Below, one piece after another: positions 47,641 through 59,159 of a stretch of 64,000 nucleotides of DNA (its first letter is position 1; every line of letters begins with the position of its first letter). This stretch comes from Tretioscincus oriximinensis (taxonomy: Eukaryota > Chordata > Lepidosauria > Squamata > Gymnophthalmidae), in contig JAJVDF010000001.1 in NCBI GenBank assembly GCA_022410635.1, positions 12,356,464 to 12,420,463 on the forward strand, given 5' to 3'. The notes below the pieces were generated by a model. It did no database searches, was not told where the DNA came from, and worked only from the letters and a program-made list of their open reading frames with translations. A program made the translations under genes and the position numbers.

Positions 47641-47986
47641 TTCAGAAGGGCTTGTCTTATAGGTGTGTCTATGTGGCAGCTGGAGGATAGAATGGAATAA
47701 ATATACAGCAAATACAAAGATGTTATTTTGNGATGTTCTTATTTGGTAATTTTATAACACAAATAAGTTGATGATAATGTATGTTCATTTTTTAAAAAAC
47801 AAAGAATGTCTTTGGAGGGAGGGAATTCTTATTAAAAGTCTAGATAAAGAAATCATGAGAGTAGAAAAGATTACGTTGCGTTAGGAGAAGAAATCTTACA
47901 CCAGGAACTTGTAGTTCTAAAAAGTTAATTGGATTCCTACTTAATGTCCAACACAAATGTACTGAAACAATATACAATGCATACAA

Positions 47987-48067
47987 TATATACTGCTCAA
48001 AACAATTAAGGGAANACTTTAACATACACTGTTATGTTAAAGTGTTCCCTTGTTTTGAGCAGTATAT
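47987..48067. mobile_element. Palindromic MITE-like element (actgctcaaaacaattaagg)
   Basis: The left arm 'tatactgctcaaaacaatta' + 'agggaanactttaacata' is mirrored by the right arm 'tatgttaaagtgttccctt' + 'gttttgagcagtata'. A 2-nt indel and a loop of about 7 nt separate perfect pairing. One arm recurs alone at 41.4 kb. The arms resemble the ends of a vertebrate repeat beginning 'actgctcaaaaaaat', whose class I do not assign. Confidence 0.75.
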
Positions 48068-48174
48068 TATAAATAATTATAAANACTTTCTGAATTTCTT
48101 AAATATCTCTAATTAAAATCAGAAATCAAGTTAATAGATTTTGTTCAAAATAAAAATAAAAAACAGAAGTCAGG

Positions 48175-48285
48175 TGTATCTGTGTAAAATGCCTAGCAGT
48201 AGTTGATGAAACATTCTGTGAGAGAGGATGCTTGATTAGAAGTATTATAGCCTGATCCAAAAGGGCTCCTCTTATCCTTATATTA
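48175..48285 (+). mobile_element. CR1 LINE 3' end, diverged
   Basis: 'ttctgtgagagaggatgctt' then 'gatccaaaagggctcctctt' and 'atccttatatta' follows the CR1 terminus. Confidence 0.6.
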
Positions 48286-49029
48286 AAAGAGCTCACTGGT
48301 TTAAACTAAAAGTTTAGATCTGGCATTCTCCAATTACCTGCCATGACCTGACTATCAGCTAAGAAGTCTTCTACCATGTAGATGCACCTATCTTAAATAT
48401 TGCCTTCAACCCATTCAGCAAGGGCATGTGAGGGTACCATGAGGAACACAGTNGGTTAGATCCAGTTTTTAGAAGATATCAACTAAATCTCTAGGTCAAA
48501 GTATATTACAGGGAGCATATTTGGCAGTACAACAAGGTATATTTCAAGGCCATCTGGGTTGGCTCAAAAACAGGTGCTAGCTTCAAAGCTAGCAGAGTGA
48601 AACAAGCCAGGAATCAAGAGCTGAGAGATGCAAGTCAGAAGTCAGGTATCAAAATCGAATCAGCTTCCATCAAGAGGAAATCCAAGTGCAGACAAAAGGA
48701 TGAACAGGGGGACATTGATGAGTCAACCATATTCACATAAGAAACACAAGAATTAGATAGAACCAGCAGTTTATTGATTTAGCAGCCTATTTGCTCAATT
48801 CTGAGTAGTTGCATGTGTACATAAGACATATGTCCACATGTGTCTTGCTCACAAGTATCTCCCAGCTGCTGGCCTTAAAGGCACACTACCTTCCTATGAG
48901 AAAGGAAGTCACATAGCAACAGGGATAGTATCTACTAATTATTCCAAACATCATAAACTTACGCAAACCCTGATGATGGTCAACAATAGAACTTGTGGCA
49001 GTCAGTTTCACAGTTTAACATGGCCTTGT
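48286..49029. other. Unannotated non-coding DNA
   Basis: Nothing recognised. Confidence 0.5.
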
Positions 49030-49105
49030 TCAGAGGGCATCAAGCAGTGTCAAATTGACTTGCAGTGGCTGCCAGTCTCTGTGGAGCACAATTTCAAATA
49101 ACCAG
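49030..49105 (+). mobile_element. L2-type LINE, short coding fragment
   Basis: It encodes DLQWLPVSVEHNFK, equivalent to LQWLPIRYRAQFK of the 15.8-kb L2 copy. No further L2 sequence follows. Confidence 0.6.
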
Positions 49106-49750
49106 TACCTGCAGNTTCTTAGCTCATTTCAAATCAATGTGTCAGGATATCATTACAACAGAAAAATTCCTACGAGGCCCTGAAAGTGTGTGTCTATTGC
49201 ACTTACCTTCAGAGTATGGCCTATCCACTGCCTAGTGATAATGTTTTCTGTCTTGCATACTCCACTAAACAGAAACATTTCTTCACTTATTCTAGGTGCA
49301 GGAAGTACAAATACTATGGTCTAAGCCCTTCTGTATTCTAGATGCCTTGATACACACACACACAGTTACAGTTGGTGAAAACACATCAAGTGGTGTGCAG
49401 AACATTCAGTGGCTAGAATACAACATTAGTACTTCATGCAGGACTCATTGTGGACTACTTAAAAGCAATCCATACAAGAAGCTCAATGTAAGTTTAAGGA
49501 TGTTTTTGGAGTGATCAGGAAATAGTGAAGCAAATAACAATGTGAATGCTTTGATCCAGCTAACTGTTCAAAATATTCCCCAGTAAAAGTGCAATTTGGT
49601 CTCTNTGTGTCCTGTGTCACAGCTGCTTCTTTGATGTGCAGAGTTAACCCATGAACAAAAGTGTTACTCTGTTTGGATGGATGCTCTAATGCTACATGCA
49701 CACAATGTTTTTCTACCTCGTTCATAGCATTACCAGGATGTTACTTGCAC
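49106..49750. other. Unannotated non-coding DNA
   Basis: Nothing recognised apart from a short (ca)n at 49352-49363. Confidence 0.5.
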
Positions 49751-50207
49751 AAGTGCTAAGGCTGCGTGCCCACCATGACGCAAAAACCGGTATATATAAA
49801 AAGTGGTATAAAAACCTGTATATTCTGGAANATAGCAATCGCATTTCTGTGCACACAAAATGTCTATATTCTGTGGCCAATGCCTCACATTGCTCCTCGA
49901 TCTCATGGCATGAAGCCCAAGGGCTTTACTTTTTTATTCGCAGCAGCCAATGAAAACAACTGCTGCATTCTCGGTTGTTTTATCCTTCCGTGTCAAATTT
50001 GTTCACACGCATGCACGCCACCACAGATGCAAGAGGATGGGGGCTCTCCGGAACGATGCCTGAATATTCCAACAATAGTTTATTCCGGGATAAATGGCAT
50101 TTACTGTGGGACGACTGCTCAACAACCCTTAACCCGTGTGCTGTAGTCTTCCTTGTCTCGTTCCAATCGAGATAGAAATTTGCTGTGTGCATGCAGCCTA
50201 AGTGTCA
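49751..50207 (+). mobile_element. hAT-like non-autonomous DNA transposon (family H), best copy
   Basis: The ends are aggctgcgtgcccacc (49759) and gctgtgtgcatgcagcct (50199), giving a 441-bp element. The flanks aagtgcta and aagtgtca agree at 6 of 8 positions (two transitions), which is compatible with an 8-bp hAT-type target duplication. Interior blocks ('ctgctgcattctcggttgtt', 'gatgcctgaatattccaaca') are shared with copies at 8.4, 26.1 and 50.2 kb. It has no coding capacity. Confidence 0.8.
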
Positions 50208-50214
50208 ATCACTT

Positions 50215-50512
50215 CGACCCACAATAAATGGCTTTTTCCCAGACTAAACTATTGCTCAGATATTCAGGCATCATTTTCATGACCATATGTATGTGAACAA
50301 ACTAGACGTGAGATAATAAAACTATCGAGAACACAGCAGTTGTTTCTATTGGCTGTTGTGAGTTAAAAAAAATTCTCAGACTGTACTCTGACGAGATCAG
50401 AACTGGGGCATTGGTCACAGAATATACATATTTGGTGTGAACAGATACGCAATTGCTTTTTCCGGATTATAGCATTGTAGTGGTTTTTAAGGCGTGGTGT
50501 GCACCTAGCCCT
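50215..50512 (-). mobile_element. hAT-like family H, 3'-truncated copy in opposite orientation
   Basis: The complement starts agggctaggtgcacacc and follows family H as far as 'catttattgtgggtcg', about 100 bp short of the other terminal repeat. It lies 7 bp from the complete copy upstream and faces it, forming a long interrupted inverted repeat. Confidence 0.8.
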
Positions 50513-51339
50513 AGTGGTTCAATAAATAGAACAGTTGCCTCGAATTCTCAAGAGAATAGTTTGGGGTTTGGCAACTCCTGACATTCTCACAGAAGCATTT
50601 CTCATTAGAAGTTGGACTTTGCACAATCAATAGTCCAGTTCTACTATATTCATAACATTTGCAAATAATTGAATAAATTTCTCTTGCTTTGCATGGTTTA
50701 CCCAAAGGACTTAGGATGATGAAGAATATATATTTTCTAAGAAGCCTAGAAGCAAAAGTGGGTAAATACAATTTGGCCACTTTTTCTGCTTCTGAGATGC
50801 CAACACGGGCAGACTTTGGAATTAGAATGTAAAAACACAATCAAAATGAACGCTGTGATTTTTAGGGTACAAAATTTTGCATCCAGTGCACATTATTCCC
50901 TTTTTTCAACAAAGCAAAACAACTCAATAACCCCTAGGGACTAGGGCTTCTGCACTCCTAAAGTTAGAATAAGTGCAGCCTAGTCAAATCAGCAGGGAAC
51001 ATGAAATGATATTTTGGAAAAAGAAAACAGTTGGAGAGCTGCAAATGGTCTCTGACATCAGAATGGACTGCAGCAGATGCAAATGTTAAAAGAAAACAAG
51101 AGGCAGACTATTCTGGTTAGGATAGAAACTGCCATGTGTATGTTTCATTTTCACCATAGGAAGACTTAAGACTTAAGAGGATTATAAACTTTTTGCTGTT
51201 TCATACTATAGAAATTGAGTCTTCAGAAAGAAAACCAGAACTATCAAAAGCATTCCTTGGTTAGGCATTCAACAGAAGACATGGGATATTTACCTGGGGA
51301 GTAGGAGCCTCTCTTCTGTACTTTGGTGTGACCTAAGGA
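50513..51339. other. Unannotated non-coding DNA
   Basis: Nothing recognised. Confidence 0.5.
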
Positions 51340-51440
51340 AGGCCATGCTCACCATTAGTATATTCCACCTGTATTGGACAGAGAACAAACTGGACTAGGT
51401 AGTTCAAAGGGTCTGCCTAATTCAGGACCTTTTTAAGAGA
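51340..51440 (+). mobile_element. Probable CR1 LINE 3'-end relic
   Basis: 'acaaactggactaggtagtt' then 'caaagggtctgcctaattca' + ggacc resembles 'gctggactagatggacctttggtctgatccagc' (compared piecewise). It is weak. Confidence 0.4.
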
Positions 51441-52074
51441 TCTGCCAGTAATCTAATAAGTTCTCAATTGGATAACATGGTATGTAGGTGCCTCTAAGTT
51501 CCAGTTTAGGAAGGGATCCATTTTGACAGCACACCAAAGTGTTCCAGCAAAATGGACCCCAGGAACCTTTACTCCTGCTCATCCAAGTTTGCAGAGGCTG
51601 GCTTTAAAGATCATGTGAACAGTGGTCATCCAAATTGTACAGAGCTGTTCCAGAACATAAGGACCAGTTTGCTGGTGAAACATTCCAGCTATCCTATTTT
51701 TACTAGTGTAATCCAAAAGAGGTAAGTGTGACAATAGGCTTTTAAGCAAGTGGCCAGAAAGCCTTCAGGATTTGCATTGCTGAAAACTCTACGTTTGTCA
51801 ACTTTCACCAATCGAGGATGTTCAGGCAGCATCAGGATACCACCCCATTATAGAATGAGCCTTCTGAGCCCATGGGGTAAAAAAATATTCTGATTGCACT
51901 TTCCACCTCCTTCCTTCCAATTGTTTCCATGCAAAAAGATGCTGCCCTGTTTTGGAAGGTGCCACTTCCTGGGGAGAACATTCAACGACAGGGAACAAAA
52001 GCATTTTGGCTCCATTGCTAGAGGAGCCTAAAGCAAAGAGAGCATAAAAAAAATTCATGGAGGCCAAGTATTTA
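51441..52074. other. Unannotated non-coding DNA
   Basis: Nothing recognised. Confidence 0.5.
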
Positions 52075-52275
52075 AATGGCTACTAAATCCTGTCTCCCAG
52101 TTAGAGAGACATGCAGAATGTCTTTAAAGGGCATTTGCAGGGAGTTGAGAGGCAGTTAAGTTTTTGTCTTCTTCTGCTTGAGAAGGCCAAAAGCACTTGG
52201 TCTGCCGCTGTATGAAGGAGGATACTGGACTAAATGGGTTTATCCAGAAAGAGTCTTCTTATGTTCCTACCTCCA
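52075..52275 (+). mobile_element. CR1 LINE 3' end
   Basis: 'tttgcagggagttgagaggc', 'tttgtcttcttctgcttgag' and 'ggatactggactaaatgggt' match the CR1 tail at 35.05-35.15 kb. It ends 'cttatgttccta'. Confidence 0.75.
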
Positions 52276-53497
52276 GGATAACAGAAAATACTTTGCCCTC
52301 CTAGCGGTACTGAATCTGGCATCATGCTGACCCTGCCTTAGCCAAGATCAGGTAGGTTTCAGAGGCAGAAGTAGCAGGGAAAAAGCATATCAGCCTCACA
52401 GCTATGCTAGTTGGCCTGAACTCACAAACCTTGGCACGCAAATACAAGTATCCAAGAAAAGGCAGAAACTCTCTGAAGTCACCCAAATTCAAATGCCTAT
52501 TTGAACTGAAACTGCCTCATCTTAGACAATTCAGTCTCGTTAATTACTGTACTATCTCCCTGCAATTAAAACATAATGATGCCACTAAAAAGCACACGCT
52601 ACCTTCAAACCTCACAAAGCTACACTGACACCAGTCCAATACATTACGGTTTTGATTACCCAATTACAAGTTAATTCGTTTAAATTATAACCTCATTTAT
52701 GCAGCCACCTTGAAGGACATGAAATGTAACACTGCTACAGACTGGTACATTGAAGCTTCCAGTGCTAAGCAGAGAAATGGGGGACTTTTTAAAACAAGAA
52801 GTTTGCACAGGTACAGCACTTAGCCATAACTCTTTTTGCAGTGACTCTTATTTCAAATAATACTCCAGAATAAAGGCCTGCTAATGGCATTTACAGTATA
52901 TCTTGCCTTCCTTCCAAAGNTATGACATTGCTCACATTATGACTTTTCTCTACCCCCAACGTACTTACTTTGAGAAAAAACTATGTGAGGTAAGCTAAGC
53001 TGAGTGATGCTGACTGCATCAGAGTCATACAATGCATTTGCATTGTCCTCTAGGGGTTCAAACCCAGGATCTCTTAGGTCAGAGGCTCAGTGTACCTTTT
53101 ATTATGACACCAGTGTCAGGCACAGAGCACAAACAAAAGTATTCAAGCTACTGGATTGTAAGGAGCAGTGGTTATGCTACTTGAATATTCCATAGGAAAT
53201 AGCATAACAACTGCCTGGTGTATTAACAAAAAATATCAAATGCTATAACCCTTGCTTATTACATTTGTGTACTCATATCACATGAGGAAGGTGGTGAAGA
53301 GGTGGTATAGAAGTGACACCACACAGGGCCAGCCCAAGAACAATCCATTCAAGCCTTTTCTATGACAGACAACTCCAGCCAGAAACTTCTAGCTGAAATG
53401 CTCTACCCCATGGAAACGCATAAATGAACAATTTTTGCTACGTTCCTTTATTTTATTTTTTTTGTCTTTTATCCCACCTACTCAAGGTCTTTTGGCT
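52276..53497. other. Unannotated non-coding DNA
   Basis: A tRNA-like 'ggttcaaacccag' near 53054 hints at an old SINE, but nothing else supports it. Confidence 0.45.
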
Positions 53498-53755
53498 TTA
53501 TGAACATAAGACGAGCTCTGCTGGATCAGGCTACAGCACATCAAATCTAATATCCTGTCTCACACCATGGTCCAGCAGGAGATCAGAAAGCAAAGACTCA
53601 CCTGCTCCCAACTTCCTGCAACTGGCCTTTAGAGNCATCCTGCTTTTCTCTACAATCCAGAAGCAATCAGAGTAGCCATTGCTACACCTTGGCCTCCTTG
53701 AATCTATCTAAACCTATAGATTCAGCACCTCATCTCATACAGTGACTTGAGTAAG
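53498..53755 (-). mobile_element. CR1 LINE 3' end
   Basis: 'gaacataagacgagctctgc' then 'tggatcaggctacagcacat' is the complement of the CR1 terminus. The right part 'gccattgctacaccttggcc' + 'tccttgaatctatctaaac' is the complement of the 'gacaaattcatggagga' segment. Confidence 0.75.
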
Positions 53756-54589
53756 GTTCCCTGAATATCCCAAAGTTCAGTATCACAAAAGAAAGAAAGA
53801 AGTTATAGTTCTTGAAATCATTGAATGCTGTCAAACTTATTCTTTAAAAAAATGAAGGCTACAATTATTTTCAAGTATAATTCAGGCACCACCTATATAA
53901 CCTTATTGCACTTTGTTGAAATTATTATTAGTTTCAAATAACCATTAATTACTTTTTCCTCTTAGTGAAGTGGTTACTTTTAGGGCCATAGCAAGCAGGG
54001 GAGCAATGCTTGTGATGAGAGAGAAGCACCATCTGCTAACCTATAATCATGCCACAGGAGTCCCCAAAAGGGGCGGCAATGCCTGCCTTCCAGAGCCACT
54101 TCTACCTAAAAGTTTAGAGAGATCTCTGCACGTGGGCATAATTATAGCAACATAATTTATGAACTTCAATACACTGCATATATATTTTGCTATGAAAGTG
54201 GTTGTACACGTGTTAAGAATAAATGCAAACCTATATTTAAATACATGAAAGCTAGTCAAGGTGTTTGACATCTCTAGTTTTATGAGCTATACTGAAAAAT
54301 TAATAATATTGGTGTTTCCTGCTTCCTCCTATATGCAAGTTTCTATCTGGTTAATTACCAGACCAATGGTGGAATTATGTCCAACAGATGAGATTATCTT
54401 TAAAGTAATTGCTGTTTGAAGTTGAGGAAAGGAGGGAAAAGGACAATTTGGGGTTATCAGTTTGGGACTTTTAAAACTTATCTCCAGGGTAATTCCGGGC
54501 AGATCATGGAAACTCAATATTTATACCATGATTGACCTGAAATTGCCCCAAGGCATCCTGGTCCACACCTGAAGTGTGTCCACAACATT
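53756..54589. other. Unannotated non-coding DNA
   Basis: Nothing recognised. Confidence 0.5.
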
Positions 54590-54866
54590 TCCAGTGATAG
54601 CTTTAAGAGAAGACTAGACCAGTTCATGGACACCAAGGGTATAAATAGGTACTAGGATGGATATCTTGATACTACCTCCGACATGGAGCAGCAGGCAGCA
54701 TTTCTGAACTTTGCAGGGCATCGACAATAGATTAAGATTTTGCCTTCTTCTGTTTCGGACTGCCCAGGTGCAGTTGGTAGGTCACTGTGTGAGACGGAAT
54801 ACTGGACTACATGGACTGTGTTCCAATTCAGCAGGGCTTCTCTTATGTTCTTATGAGACAGTAACC
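54590..54866 (+). mobile_element. CR1 LINE 3' end
   Basis: It contains 'atagctttaagagaagacta', 'gaccagttcatggacaccaa', 'gactgcccaggtgcagttgg', 'cactgtgtgagacggaatac' and the terminus 'cttctcttatgttcttatga'. It is close to the copy at 34.9-35.2 kb, so both belong to one subfamily. Confidence 0.85.
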
Positions 54867-55977
54867 TTCTGGTATGGATCTTCAGGTTTTGAGAGTCTGA
54901 AGACTCAGATTCAGCATGGTCTCCTCTCCCATTCATCAGGCAAGTGAACGGGAAGGCCTGCTGTTTATACAATGGCTAGATAGGGAAAGTCCTATTCCAG
55001 ACACAGTGTGCAGATGATTCTAGCTGTTCATGTTTTTTACTAGCCAAATACCATTCCTACAATTTAAATGTGAATCCAGTTTTAGTTGAGCTGAACTGAA
55101 ATGGATGGGCTTAAATATATGTAGTCTGGGCTGATACGTTTCAGTGCATTCAAAAAGCAAAATTTACTCCAGCAAAATGTAACAATACAGTAAAAACCAG
55201 ATTTGTTCAAAAAGTCATCTTTTATCAGAAATTTAAAAGAAGCATCTAATATCTTTATCATCCTCAGATATGCTGTGTCATACCTTAATAATATATGCAT
55301 ATGATGGCATTTCCATATAAAATGTTCCCAGAAAATGCTATTATATATGTTAGACTGCATCCATAGCTGAGTTTTTNCCCCCCACATCTTAAGAGCCTGA
55401 TTACACAAGAGATGCCTTGTATAATAGCAGAGATCTAGCAGTGGTAATGCTAGAAAAGGCTATTACACTTTTTCCTGACAGTTTTTTTTATGCAACTTTC
55501 AAAGCATGATATCCTTCCCCTGTACCATGACAACACAATTTGACTATTACCGATAAAGGCTTCCAAGATCTGCCAATACCTTCAACTCTGCTCTTCAGCA
55601 ATACCAGAGGCAAGAAGGACAATCACTGCTTTTTTCCAGTCAAGTTTACACTGGAAAAAGAAACAATGGAATTTTAAAAAAAATCCCTTGCAGGATTGCA
55701 AAACTCAGGTGAATTTATAAGAGAATTTTTTTTCTTTGAATTCCTCTGCCTAGCAACAAAGGCACTCACAAGCTAGGATCTGTAACAGGGTTTTCATTGA
55801 AAATGTGAATAGATTAATGAGAGGGGATAACAATCACTTTATGCTTGTGGATAGCCAGCAATAACACCGTAAGTCTTTTATAGAAATAATGTCACAAAGG
55901 CATTATTTCAGGGTAGAGTTCTCCAGCTCTGTGTGAAAAAAGTCCTGCATATGCCATACACTGTACCAGATTTCCAA
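54867..55977. other. Unannotated non-coding DNA
   Basis: Nothing recognised. Confidence 0.5.
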
Positions 55978-56355
55978 GAAGAAGAAGAAGAAGAAGAAGA
56001 ACTGGGTTCTTATACCCCGCTTTTCTCACCTTTCAAAGGGACTCAAAGCGGCTTACAATGGTATTTTCCCCAGAAGCTTCCATTCTGTCTTCCCCACCAG
56101 GCTGTGGTGGTTCCCATGTATCTACTTGCAGTCAGTTGCAATTTCTTGCAATTCATGCTTTCGAATAGCTGGGTTGGCTAGAGCTACAGGCTAGTGGAAG
56201 GTGCTCATCCCTCCCCACGTGCCACACAGGGCTTCGAAACCCCATCTCCCAGCTGAGAGACGGATTCCTTAGCAACTAAGCTATCCGTGCCTGCAACTGA
56301 GCTATCCGTGCCTGCAACTGAGCTATCCGTGCCTGCAACTGAGCTATCTGTGAAC
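55978..56355 (-). mobile_element. SINE family B with tandemly repeated 5' end
   Basis: The left end is a (gaa)n tail (complement of CTT) followed by 'ctgggttcttataccccgct'. The middle matches the 41.6-kb copy. The right end holds the complement of the tRNA-like head, 'gggcttcgaaaccccatctc' and 'gagagacggattccttag'. The extreme 5' end of the SINE is then present as four tandem 21-bp units instead of one. The copy looks younger than its relatives, with few differences between unit copies. Confidence 0.9.
56272..56353. repeat. 21-bp tandem repeat, four units
   Basis: The unit gcaactgagctatccgtgcc+t repeats at 56272, 56293, 56314 and 56335. Units two and three are identical, unit one has one change, and unit four decays at its end. 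The repeated segment is the complement of the SINE head 'aggcacggatagctcag'. Confidence 0.95.
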
Positions 56356-57349
56356 GCCCTTTGCTGGTCTGGTATGTCACCTATATACTCTCTTTGTTTA
56401 TAACGTGTTATATATTATGATCAAGATTATAATTTGCACTGTTCTTATTTTAGATAAGTGCCTGAGAGAAATTGGTTGATTATTAAACTGAAAGTTGTGT
56501 TTGTATATTTTATAGCATCTTAAGGCTTCATATCTCTTCCTTGTACACAGAGTACAGCTCACACACACCTCATTTTAGCCCCAACTTTAAGCCTTCAGAT
56601 ACTGCTACTATTATTTTCATATGCTTTCTGTTTCCTAGGTATTTGTTTAAATGCTACAGGACTGTCACAAAATTTGGTCACACCTGGAAATGCTCGGGCC
56701 AATGCAGACATGATCATAAACTCATAAGCTTTGAATGCCCCAATTTTATTTAACAGAAACAACTGCTATTTATTGCTTTCGGTATTTGTGGAAAAGCTTC
56801 TATTCCTACTATTGTGTTTAGATAAAGGCACATTGAAATGTTTCTATTGAAATACATATTCTCTTTTGATAAAAAAAAGCATAGAAAAATGTTAACATTT
56901 TTTTTATCATTCATACCCTGGATGAGAGAACATTACTGTTCTGGCCCATGGTGCTGTGGAATGTAGAGGGCATGAGAAGCAGGCCTTCCAGCCTGAACTA
57001 AATGTGACCTGCCTACCTTTCATCAGGTGGTGATTAGGTGACAGGAAGGTATACATGCTATGTGTGGGCAGAGCTCTCCAATCTAAACTTAAGACATGGT
57101 CTACATACTCTCTGGAGACAGTTTCCATCACCTCTAGACTTCTAAGGACTACTGTTCACATCATGTTCTTACAAGGGATGTAGGCAATGGTGAGGTGGTT
57201 GGCAGTGCGTTAAATGAGACATTTTGCAAACTAAATGTCATCCTGTCAGAAATGGTGACTGAGGCATCTGAATGAAATAGCATTTTTAAAAGAAAATTAG
57301 GAAAGAAAAAGTGCTTAGACATAACTTTTTCCACTTACCTTTATCCTGG
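56356..57349. other. Unannotated non-coding DNA
   Basis: Nothing recognised. Confidence 0.5.
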
Positions 57350-57645
57350 ATTAAATCCCTGCCTTAAGTGATTTAGGAATATCTAAAGGAATGCCTTTTC
57401 CTCATTCTGTCCTGCCCATTGGAGACCATGCTGGTGGTACCAACATCTTCAATAGCAGAGAGATGGGAACCCAGAATAGGGCCTTCTTAATCGTAGATCC
57501 TCTGTGTTAGGCATCTTCACTCTATGCATTCAGCTTTTAAGCTATATGGATTCGTCCTGGTCTTTAACTGAAGAAATACCCTCTTCACACTCATAGTTTT
57601 TAGGGTACACTTTTTTCTTATTTGTTTTAACAGTACTAAATAAGT
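57350..57645 (+). mobile_element. Diverged L2-type LINE 3' end
   Basis: The order 'tatctaaaggaatgcctttt', 'gatgggaacccagaatagg', 'gccttcttaatcgtagatcc' and a tail region matches the L2 C-terminus and UTR. It is much more diverged than the 18-20 kb copy. Confidence 0.7.
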
Positions 57646-58469
57646 ACAGGATAAGGCCATTTTAATGCTATTACCCCTCTGTAAGTTATAACAGTTGATT
57701 TTTTTAAAGTTATATTATTAATATAAAAGACAAATTATCTCAGAATCTTGATTTATTTAGAAATGGGCTCCATGCTTCCTATTCTTGCTTCTACCCACAA
57801 ATGAAGCTTACATGTACATATTAATAGCTGCCAATTTATAGTCTTACCTGAATCGCAGCCCAAGCTATTCACCTTTAGCCTCAGGTCACCAAGGATCCCT
57901 AGCTTTTGAACCACAATCCTCCCTTCCAGGCCTGTTCTTTAAAGCCTGTTGTACATTATCAATGCTATTGATTTTTCAATTGAAAGTGGTGGTCAATAAA
58001 GGCATTTACTCCCCAGGAGTGCCTTATCCTGTCATCTTTACCTTGGGAAAATATGTGTGTAAATACCCTTGTCACCACATTGGCCAGCAGGATATATATT
58101 GTGCACTTGCTGAGATTAGTGTAGAAAAGGCAGTCATTGACAGGGTGAACGACAAGTCACCCATGAGCAGAGTCCATGACTTAAACTGCAATGCTCTGGT
58201 AATCTAGAGGCACAGAGGCATAAAATTAACAAGTCCAAATGCAGACTGTTTGCTAGATAAGCTATTGAACCTGGCCTCTGTTTCTCTTTCAGATTTATTT
58301 CCAGCATCAGACTCCTTCCTCAATTAGAGAAGGACTCAGTTGTTTATTGTATTTCTTTGTATAGTCAGGGTTGTTGTTGTTTTTTTAAAAAACCTTTCAT
58401 TGTAGTCCCAGTGATGAGGCGTAGGAAAGGTACATAAAATGCATTANTCTGAAACTAGCTTACCTATCT
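57646..58469. other. Unannotated non-coding DNA
   Basis: Nothing recognised. Confidence 0.5.
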
Positions 58470-58690
58470 ATGCCTCTGGAATTACTCGAGCCAAATATAA
58501 GCTGAGGCACCTGATTTCACCCAAAAAACCTGGGAAAACATATTGACTTGAGTATACGCCTAGCGTGACAAAAGCAGCAGCTACTGGTAGATTTCAAAAT
58601 AAAAATAATACCAATAAAATTACATTGATTGAGGCATCAGTAGGTTAAATATTTTTGAATATTTACTTCAAGGAAAAAAAGTAAACTAGC
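58470..58690 (+). mobile_element. Ancient amniote repeat with 'actcgagtataagcc' motifs
   Basis: It contains 'attactcgagccaaatataa' + gctgaggcacc, 'ttgacttgagtatacgccta', 'gcagcagctactggtagatt', and 'gaggcatcagtaggttaaat' with atttttgaatattta. I recall this combination from an abundant, widely shared amniote DNA-transposon-like repeat. I cannot give the family name without a search. It has no coding capacity. Confidence 0.5.
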
Positions 58691-59139
58691 TCATACCTGA
58701 GTTCAGTCCACTTGGACCAGAAGAAATATAGCAGAAAGAAGAATTTTTGCCACATTTCATGCACCACAAAGCTCCATTTCACCTCACATTTTGGGCTGCT
58801 TCTCTTACTACTTCCAGTGCCATGAACCTGTTGGTCATCCAAGCTTTTACAAGGACTTGTCATTGTGAAAGAACAGCATAGAAAAGCAGGCAGAAATACA
58901 ACTTAGAACCATAAAACTGGAAACATTTTGTTGTTGTTGACAACTGGAACAGGAAGGAAAGGAGGGAGGAGTAAAGGAAGGAAGCCTAGAAAGAAGGAAG
59001 GAAAGAAGGTGAAAAGAAGGGAGGGTGTTGCTGCCCCTATTCCTTGGCCATCCAAGGGCTTTGTGTGCACTGTGGGCCATCTGTTCCTCTTGTCTGCACA
59101 GCCAACCTTTGGGATTGATGGCAACAATGCCTTCGACAG
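58691..59139. other. Unannotated non-coding DNA with (GGAA)-rich tract
   Basis: A purine-rich 'gaaggaaagg/gaagg' tract lies at about 58950-59025. The open frames across it are compositional. Confidence 0.5.
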
Positions 59140-59159
59140 GGTTTTGGACCTTGTTGATA

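Noticed and set aside
56272..56353. CRISPR-like array
   Set aside because: The units are directly adjacent with no spacers, and the unit is part of a SINE head in a vertebrate sequence.
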